Shown one piece after another: positions 61,216 through 64,000 of a DNA stretch of 64,000 nucleotides. The translations under genes and the position numbers were made by a program. How positions within the stretch are numbered: the stretch's first letter is position 1; every line of letters begins with the position of its first letter. The notes under the pieces are model-generated. The model worked only from the letters and a program-made list of their open reading frames with translations. It searched no databases and was not told the origin of the DNA. Source of the DNA: Acanthacorydalis orientalis. Taxonomy: Eukaryota > Arthropoda > Insecta > Megaloptera > Corydalidae. The stretch spans positions 40,774,318-40,838,317 of the forward strand of contig CM068315.1 in assembly GCA_034766995.1 (NCBI GenBank). Reading direction: 5' to 3'.

Positions 61216-62129
61216 AATAATAATGAAAAAAATACGATTTCCCGGGAATTATTCATAAGAAAATCGAAATAAAAATAATTGAAAAATGCATAATTTGTCA
61301 TTTTATTGAAATTAGGTACATAAATTTGCTTAAATTACTGTTTAGACCAATAGTGACGAACGTTTCTGCTATGACACTATAGTGAAGATTGCATGTCGTC
61401 GAACATTTTTCTTCTTATAATAAACTACATAAATACACCGTAAATAAAAAAGTTTATTTAATGCATACTCTTCTAACATCATTTGTGACTGTCTAGTTAA
61501 TAAAAAAATGATTTATGAAAAGACCAAACTTTTATTGATTTTAAATTATTGTATGTAAAAATAAAGTAGCTAATAAAATAATTATCCAAATTTTACATTT
61601 GAAGAGAAAAATCATATTCATATACATTATAAAAAAGTAATTGAAAAAAATAAATGTAGTGATAAAACAACAGCATGTGATTCTTTCTATGGTAGTAAAA
61701 CTGCACTTTACTGTTAATGCGATTTTTGTTTTTGTATACTAGACGCCAAATGTTTTATATCCGGTTTATAATTGTTAATTTTAACCAAAATACAAGCGGC
61801 ACTATTTTTATTTATTATTTGGCTTCTTATGTTTGATATAATAAAGTGAATTGTAGGTTAGGTTTATTGGAATGGGTTGAGGTTATTTAATGGTTGGTTA
61901 TTAATATTTCATTTTTGAATTTATTTTCTTGGCACTGATTCTTGAGTCGACAACATTTGGCTTATCTATCGAATTAGGTTAAAAATCCACCAACTCCATT
62001 TCAAAATCATACATGTTCAACTAAATTACTTTGGATACCATTTCTGATATACGTGCCATAGATTCGTTATTGGTCTAGACCATTAAATCATAAACCCTTA
62101 TTTATAAATTATTATAATACTTTTTTTAT

Positions 62130-62285
62130 TTCTAAAACAAGTTCTGTTCTTCAGTGTTCTGGGGGCGATAACGCCACCACTGGAATTAAATTATAATCAA
62201 CAATATCAATTATCTGTTATTGACTATTTTAATTAAAAAAAACATTGACTAGTTAAAGAAATAATTGTTCATTTTTTTAATTGCA
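62130..62285. repeat. Fold-back family copy 15 (right arm, diverged)
   Basis: TTCAGTGTTCTGGGGGCGAT, AACGCCACCACTGGAATTAA and AATAATTGTTCATTTTTTTA preserve the order loosely. Weakest member. Confidence 0.42.
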
Positions 62286-62420
62286 CATTTGAAAAATTTA
62301 TATATTTTTTTGTTGGGCTTTATAATTTTTGAGTATATTATTTCGTAATAACATTTTCAAGTTCCAGTTTGTAACCGTTTATTTTTAAATATATTTTTAT
62401 CATTATTTTTTCTACTTTAT

Positions 62421-62425
<5 letters not shown>

Positions 62426-62457
<32 letters not shown>
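62426..62457. repeat. (TA)n microsatellite
   Basis: About 16 AT units. Confidence 0.94.
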
Positions 62458-62458
<1 letters not shown>

Positions 62459-62685
62459 CATGAATGTTTTGTTTTATTACATGTTATTGACGTAAAAGTT
62501 AATTTAATATTTGATATTCAATTAATATTTCTGACACTTGATTTAATATTTTTTAATGCTTGACATTTAAAATAAAATAGTACAAGATCGTAGTTTTTTC
62601 AAAAATGATAAATCATGTATTATTATTATTTTTTAAAAAAATATTTCAAATATATTTAACTATGAAATTTGTATTTCACTTTCAG

Positions 62686-62803
62686 GCATACCATGTAACG
62701 GATGCAGCTTTAGGTTATTTTTCACCGAAGCAGAGCAACACATTAAGTATTCTTAGACTTCAGTCCTGTTGGGAATTAACGAATCACGGAGTCGTCAATA
62801 TTG
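62686..62803 (+). CDS. Fbxl16: FBXL16 coding exon 3 (leucine-rich repeats; gene continues off the right edge)
   Basis: Thirty-nine codons plus one base, bounded by CACTTTCAG and GTGAGT. It reads [20 protein letters not shown], then [19 protein letters not shown], matching vertebrate FBXL16 (AYHVTDTALAYFTARQ, TLRLLSCWEITNHGVVNV). The split codon G plus the next exon should give Val. About 170 more residues of repeats are expected in exons beyond 64,000. Confidence 0.95.
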
Positions 62804-62845
62804 GTGAGTTATATTAAACCTAGTATAAATATACAGTTATTTTTA

Positions 62846-62853
<8 letters not shown>

Positions 62854-62902
<49 letters not shown>
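62854..62902. repeat. (TA)n microsatellite
   Basis: About 24 TA units, 50 bp after the exon 3 donor. Confidence 0.96.
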
Positions 62903-62905
<3 letters not shown>

Positions 62906-63624
62906 CTAAGTAATACATCACATCTAAGAGCGATACATCCATCATATCTTGGGGAATAGAGCAGTTACAACCCGGGAGTTTGTATAAAAAATGATTTATA
63001 TGGCAAAAAGTTTAATAAAATCTGAAATAATATTTTGAAGTAATTTTCTGTGATTTTATTTTTTTACTCAGATGAAAAATGTCGAGTAGAAAAATATAAA
63101 TAAATAAAGTAGAAAAATATAAATAAATATTTTTCACTACAGAATTTCGTTACTATATTTAAACAATCTAATTAGATGTATTTTTTAGTATATGATTAGC
63201 AAACTTTTATTATTTTTAATGAAGGTCAACGAATATGATTAATGAATATTAATAAAGTAAATAACATAATAAATACTGTTAATCAATTAATTAAATATTT
63301 TAATTCCGAATATTATATGTTAAAATACAGAGTTTTGTTTAGTTTAGAATAAAGCTACTATTTTTTTTTCTTGATTTATTTATCAAATTTTACTATTTAT
63401 TATTAAAATAGATAATATTTTTGAGAATACAACCAAGAGAATACAGACACCTCTGAGAATTATGAATGGTTCGATTAGAATTTTCTATTTATTGCTAGTA
63501 CCTGACAAAAATTGGAACGAGAAAGTGAGAAAGAAGGTTAAATCAGTGATTTTAAATTTTAATGGTACAGTGATTAACTAAAAAGCTAAATTAATTTTGA
63601 CGACCTCTTAATTTCTCCTTCATG

Positions 63625-63629
<5 letters not shown>

Positions 63630-63669
<40 letters not shown>
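63630..63669. repeat. (TA)n microsatellite
   Basis: About 20 AT units. Confidence 0.96.
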
Positions 63670-63673
<4 letters not shown>

Positions 63674-64000
63674 GTGGCTTTTTTTTAAAAATAGTATGTG
63701 TCACGAAATGATAGAACTACCAGTATATTTGAACAAACTGAATTCAGGAACGTTTAAATTAATTTTGATTGAATTTGACGTTATAATACATATTTAATAG
63801 TATAATAAGTTTAATATTTTTATCTAGTTCATCTAACTGATAAATGATATGCTTTTTTATTATTAAAAATGTGATTTATTGGTATGCTTTTGATAAAGTT
63901 GTCTTGATAAAAATATACATTTTAATATTTACTATAATAATGATTCGCAGTACAAGGAAATATATATTTAATTTGTAATTTATATCTTTATTATATGTCA

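Larger units (their letters stand above)
59668..62685 (+). other. Fbxl16 intron 2 (3.0 kb)
   Basis: The intron is bounded by GTATTT and CACTTTCAG. It holds a composite microsatellite, two fold-back copies and a (TA)n run. The rest (for example 59800-60890, 61230-62130) is A+T-rich with no other feature seen. Confidence 0.9.
62804..64000 (+). other. Start of Fbxl16 intron 3, no exon seen
   Basis: Begins with GTGAGT. Two (TA)n arrays are listed separately; the rest is A+T-rich and shows no frame resembling the next FBXL16 repeats. Confidence 0.8.

Overview
The window is eukaryotic nuclear DNA from an animal, most likely an insect. It is very A+T-rich, its genes have GT-AG introns, its proteins are animal proteins, and it carries decayed mariner transposons and non-LTR retrotransposon (LINE) remnants. 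The sequence does not fix the order; very A+T-rich Hymenoptera would fit, but that is a guess. There are no bacterial operons, CRISPR arrays, rRNA genes or intact tRNA genes.

Layout. Positions 1-7.7 kb are a compact gene cluster. It holds the first coding exon of an axonemal dynein intermediate chain (Dnai2-like, minus strand, running off the left edge), an unrecognised three-exon gene (minus), Arpc1 of the Arp2/3 complex (plus, two exons), and Dph1 of diphthamide biosynthesis (plus, one exon). From 7.7 to 13.5 kb there is intergenic DNA with a LINE remnant and a dead mariner. At 13.0-13.45 kb lie two very small non-autonomous transposons: an 80-bp mariner derivative and a 148-bp piggyBac-type element with TTAA on both sides. 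A CpG-rich block at about 13.55-13.74 kb may be a promoter or 5' exon.

From 21.4 kb to the right edge the window is one gene, an orthologue of the F-box/LRR protein FBXL16. Its first coding exon is at 21437-22210, the second at 59494-59667 and the third at 62686-62803; the rest lies beyond 64 kb. Intron 1 is about 37.3 kb and contains most of the repeats: five further mariner/Tc1-type remnants, a LINE 3' end, a tRNA-like SINE fragment, a 212-bp inverted-repeat element and a GC-rich TATA-containing block.

The most unusual structure is a dispersed family of long imperfect palindromes (fold-back elements), about 15 full or partial copies between 23.2 and 62.3 kb, nearly all in the FBXL16 introns. 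The second is the large number of (TA)n arrays, more than 40 in 64 kb, often joined to (CT)n or (CA)n. No shared pathway links the protein-coding genes. They are ordinary cellular genes that happen to be neighbours, so the novelty here lies in the repeat landscape.
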